Source: Betaproteobacteria bacterium
Lineage (GTDB): Bacteria; Pseudomonadota; Gammaproteobacteria; Burkholderiales; Burkholderiaceae
Length of the DNA stretch: 8,040 nucleotides
Direction: 5' to 3'
Assembly: GCA_009921765.1 (NCBI GenBank)
Contig: RFXC01000192.1
Span: 1-8,040 of the forward strand
Shown here: piece by piece, positions 5,903 through 8,040 of the stretch
Layout of the letters: every line of letters begins with the position of its first letter
How positions within the stretch are numbered: the first letter of the stretch is position 1
Notes under the pieces: generated by a model
What the model was told of the DNA's origin: nothing
Database searches by the model: none
What the model saw: only the letters and a program-made list of their open reading frames with translations
Translations under genes and position numbers: made by a program

Positions 5903-6850
5903 TCAGTAGCCTCGATCATGGTCGTAGAGATTGCGGAGCGCCTCGCCACGCTCATGCGCCGCGATGGCGCGCGCCACATGTTCAGCCCGCTCCCGGCGCG
6001 TGGGCAGGCTGGCGAGGTGCGGCGTGACGATCGCCTTGGGATGCGTCCAGATGAGGTGGTCCGCCGGCAGCGGCTCTGTCTCGAAAACGTCGAGCACGGC
6101 GCCGGATAATTGCCCGGAATCGAGTGCGGCGATGATGTCATCGATCTTCTGGTGCGCGCCGCGTCCGACATTCACGAGGCCCGCACCCTGCGGCAGCGCA
6201 TCGAACAGCGGTTTCGCGAGAATGCCGTTGGTCTCGGGTGTGGAGGGCAACAGGCAGACCAGGATGTTGCTGCGTGCCAGGAAGGCATCGCGCGCCTCGG
6301 CGCCGACGAATCCCTCGACCCCCGGCACCGACTTTGCGGTGCGGGACCAACCGATCACCTGAAATCCAAGGCCGCGCAGCATCATCGCGGCCTGCGCGCC
6401 CATATGGCCAAGGCCCATCACGCCGACGGTTGTCTCCGTCGCCAGGCTCTGGCCGTCGAAATAGGTAAAGTCCCGCGCGACCTGCTGCAACGCGATCCGC
6501 CTGGCGCCTCGCAGCAACGAGAGCACGGACCAGCAGACGAACTCGCCCAGCCGCTGCGCCGCGCCCTCGGTCGCCATGCGCATCAGCGGCACATCCTTCG
6601 GCAAATCCGGATCGCAGGTGATGAGGTCCACCCCCGCCCCCGCGCCGAAGATGACGCGGAGGTTGCGAAACCGCGCGATACGCCCGGGCTCCGGGTCCCA
6701 GACCAGGACATACCGGACATCCTCCGGCGCAACGGTGGCATCCTCCCACCACCGCACCTCGACGCCGGGTGCGCATGCGGCGAAATGTCCCTGCCACTCC
6801 GCCACCGCCGCCTCGCCGCCGGACTTCACCAGAAGGATAGGCTTCGCCAC
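5903..6850 (-). CDS. ghrA: D-2-hydroxyacid dehydrogenase, glyoxylate/hydroxypyruvate reductase A type
   Basis: An NAD(P)H-dependent reductase of 2-keto acids such as glyoxylate and hydroxypyruvate. From GTG 6850 it has 315 residues, close to E. coli GhrA (about 312). The cofactor fold shows GLGHMG (146-151) after a TVGV strand. GWSRTAKSVPGVEGF (167-181) is the GhrA-like stretch after the second strand, with an Arg suited to NADPH phosphate. The catalytic set is R230 in NVGRG, E259 in DVFETEPLP and H278 in TPHLAS. The ending, DRGY, is also GhrA-like. The frame stays open to 7036, but that would overlap the binding-protein gene, which ends at 6888. The GTG gives a family-like start (MAKPILLVKSGG), although its ribosome site is weak (GGGGC); TTG 6871 is the other option. 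It lies 37 bases after the binding protein and abuts the aldolase. Confidence 0.87.
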   Translation of the reverse strand: MAKPILLVKSGGEAAVAEWQGHFAACAPGVEVRWWEDATVAPEDVRYVLVWDPEPGRIARFRNLRVIFGAGAGVDLITCDPDLPKDVPLMRMATEGAAQRLGEFVCWSVLSLLRGARRIALQQVARDFTYFDGQSLATETTVGVMGLGHMGAQAAMMLRGLGFQVIGWSRTAKSVPGVEGFVGAEARDAFLARSNILVCLLPSTPETNGILAKPLFDALPQGAGLVNVGRGAHQKIDDIIAALDSGQLSGAVLDVFETEPLPADHLIWTHPKAIVTPHLASLPTRRERAEHVARAIAAHERGEALRNLYDHDRGY

Positions 6851-6887
6851 GCCGCGCCCCGCTTGCTGCAATGCAGCGAGAGTGCCT

Positions 6888-7997
6888 TCAGCCCGTGACC
6901 ATGTCGATAAAGTCGGCATTGGCCTGGGCATAGACGCTGCCCCACCAGGTGCCGTTCTGCGCGACCTGCACGGCGGCATTGGCCGGGTCGGTCGGGTTGA
7001 AGCGCTTGAACTCTTCAGGCACCAGGGCCGCAGCACGCGGGTTGGTCGGGCCGTTGCCGAGGAATTTCAGTAATTCCACCTGGGCCTCGGGGTTCGACAG
7101 CATCGAGGCGAGCAGCTTCTGCACCATGTCGCCGCCGGGGTTGCCGCGCGGGCTGACAAAGATGCCGGGCTGGAGGATGCCCTGGTTCCAGATGTGCTTG
7201 AACCGCCCATTGCTCTCCTGTTCCAGCACCTTGGCGCGGGTGTGCCAGATCTGGCCCATCACAGCCTCTCCGGTGCGGATGAACTGCTCGGACTCGGCAC
7301 CACTGGTCCAGAAGACGCAGTTGCGGCGGATTTCCCGGACCTTGGCGATGCTGGCGGGGATGTCGAGCGGGTAGAGGTTCCGCGGGTCCTTCCCCAAGGC
7401 CATCTGCGCGGCATCCAGCGCGCCGGCCGCATCGCGGCGCAGCAGGCGCGTGCCGGGGAACCGGCGAAGGTCCCAGAAATCCGCCCAGCTCGTCGGCGCG
7501 CCGTTCGGGAACTTGGTACTGTCGTACACAAGGACGTTGCTGAAGGAATAGGGCGCCGCGCCATGGTCCAGCGCGAAGGTCGGGCCAATGACGTTGTTGC
7601 GGTCTACGACGTTGTAGTCGATGCGGTTCAGCAGGTTCAGACCGCCGAGCAGCGTCGCGGAGGTCGCTGAGCTGTCGCAGATGTCCCAGGTGACACGGCC
7701 GCTTTCGACCATGGACCGGATGCGCCCGGCGGAAGGCCCGGTGCTGTCCTGCACCACGCGCCAGCCTGGATTGGCGGCCGCAAACGGCTCGCCATAGAAA
7801 TTGCCGAAGCCCTGATTGGCGATGCCGCCCCAGTTCACCATCACCAGGTTGCGCGCCGCCTGCGCCGCAGCATCGCCCGCCATGCCCGCACCAACGCCAA
7901 GCGCCGCGAGCCCGGCCATCAACCCGCGCCGGCTAACCTCGCCGCGCGCGAATTTGCGCATGGCAAGCTCGATGCAATCCTGCTGGAACGTCTGCAT
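6888..7997 (-). CDS. Periplasmic solute-binding protein of ABC importer, PotD class, Tat signal
   Basis: The substrate-capturing component of the importer, 369 residues. The N-terminus carries a twin-arginine signal: VSRRGLM (21-27), then a hydrophobic stretch AGLAALGVGAGMAG and a likely cut after AAAQA (43-47). The mature protein starts with the strand NLVMVNWGG (50-58) and has the COG0687-type pattern VTWDICDSS, then APYSFSNVLVYD and SWADFWDLRRFPGTRLLRR. The Tat route implies the protein folds before export. The start at 7997 is supported by GGAAGGGGA six bases upstream; a later Met13 is possible but has weaker support. It is the first gene of the operon seen here, and its promoter would lie beyond the right edge. 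The PotD-class call covers polyamines, opines and related cations, so the ligand is not fixed. Confidence 0.92.
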   Translation of the reverse strand: MQTFQQDCIELAMRKFARGEVSRRGLMAGLAALGVGAGMAGDAAAQAARNLVMVNWGGIANQGFGNFYGEPFAAANPGWRVVQDSTGPSAGRIRSMVESGRVTWDICDSSATSATLLGGLNLLNRIDYNVVDRNNVIGPTFALDHGAAPYSFSNVLVYDSTKFPNGAPTSWADFWDLRRFPGTRLLRRDAAGALDAAQMALGKDPRNLYPLDIPASIAKVREIRRNCVFWTSGAESEQFIRTGEAVMGQIWHTRAKVLEQESNGRFKHIWNQGILQPGIFVSPRGNPGGDMVQKLLASMLSNPEAQVELLKFLGNGPTNPRAAALVPEEFKRFNPTDPANAAVQVAQNGTWWGSVYAQANADFIDMVTG

Positions 7998-8003
7998 GCG
8001 TGA

Positions 8004-8012
8004 TCCCCTTCC
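8004..8012 (-). promoter_or_regulatory. Ribosome binding site of the solute-binding protein
   Basis: On the minus strand GGAAGGGGA lies six bases before ATG 7997, a strong Shine-Dalgarno match that decides this start over the in-frame Met13. It is the clearest ribosome site in the operon and fits the highly expressed binding protein. Only about 30 more bases upstream are in view, so the promoter itself cannot be judged. Confidence 0.6.
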
Positions 8013-8040
8013 GGTGAAAGCCCCTGGGCGGCCCCCTTGA

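Overview
This is a GC-rich chromosomal segment. Gene content and protein style point to an alphaproteobacterium, most likely Acetobacteraceae (Roseomonas-like), but that placement is inferred from family resemblance and not tested. There are three zones: a left edge with the tail of a peptidase gene and a tRNA, a scarred stretch holding a broken insertion sequence, and a seven-gene transport and catabolism operon that fills positions 1366 to 7997 on the minus strand.

Left edge (1-361, plus strand): the last 77 codons of a proline iminopeptidase gene, then a complete tRNA-Arg with anticodon CCT and an encoded CCA end.

Scar (362-1365): a short AT-rich stretch directly follows the tRNA. Next comes the 5' half of an IS3-family insertion sequence on the minus strand. 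Its orfA carries an internal frameshifting segment and its orfB is cut off after about 18 codons. About 270 bases with no convincing gene separate it from the operon. A tRNA 3' end followed by AT-rich DNA and transposase debris is a common picture at integration hotspots, but no attachment-site repeat is visible here.

Operon (right to left): a Tat-type periplasmic solute-binding protein (PotD class), a GhrA-type 2-hydroxyacid dehydrogenase, a class II aldolase/adducin-family protein, a PotA-type ATPase, PotB- and PotC-type permeases, and a guanidino-group-modifying enzyme (arginine deiminase / dimethylargininase / amidinotransferase fold) with its Asp, Glu, His and Cys active-site residues in place. 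From the dehydrogenase onward, genes are separated by 0 to 10 bases or overlap by one base, which strongly suggests one transcript. The binding protein stands 37 bases upstream of the dehydrogenase. The promoter must lie beyond the right edge, and no regulator or clear terminator is visible.

Together the genes look like an importer for a small cationic, possibly guanidino-containing, compound with three enzymes to process it. The substrate and pathway are inferred; each gene family is ordinary on its own. I found no CRISPR array, phage, toxin or defence system.
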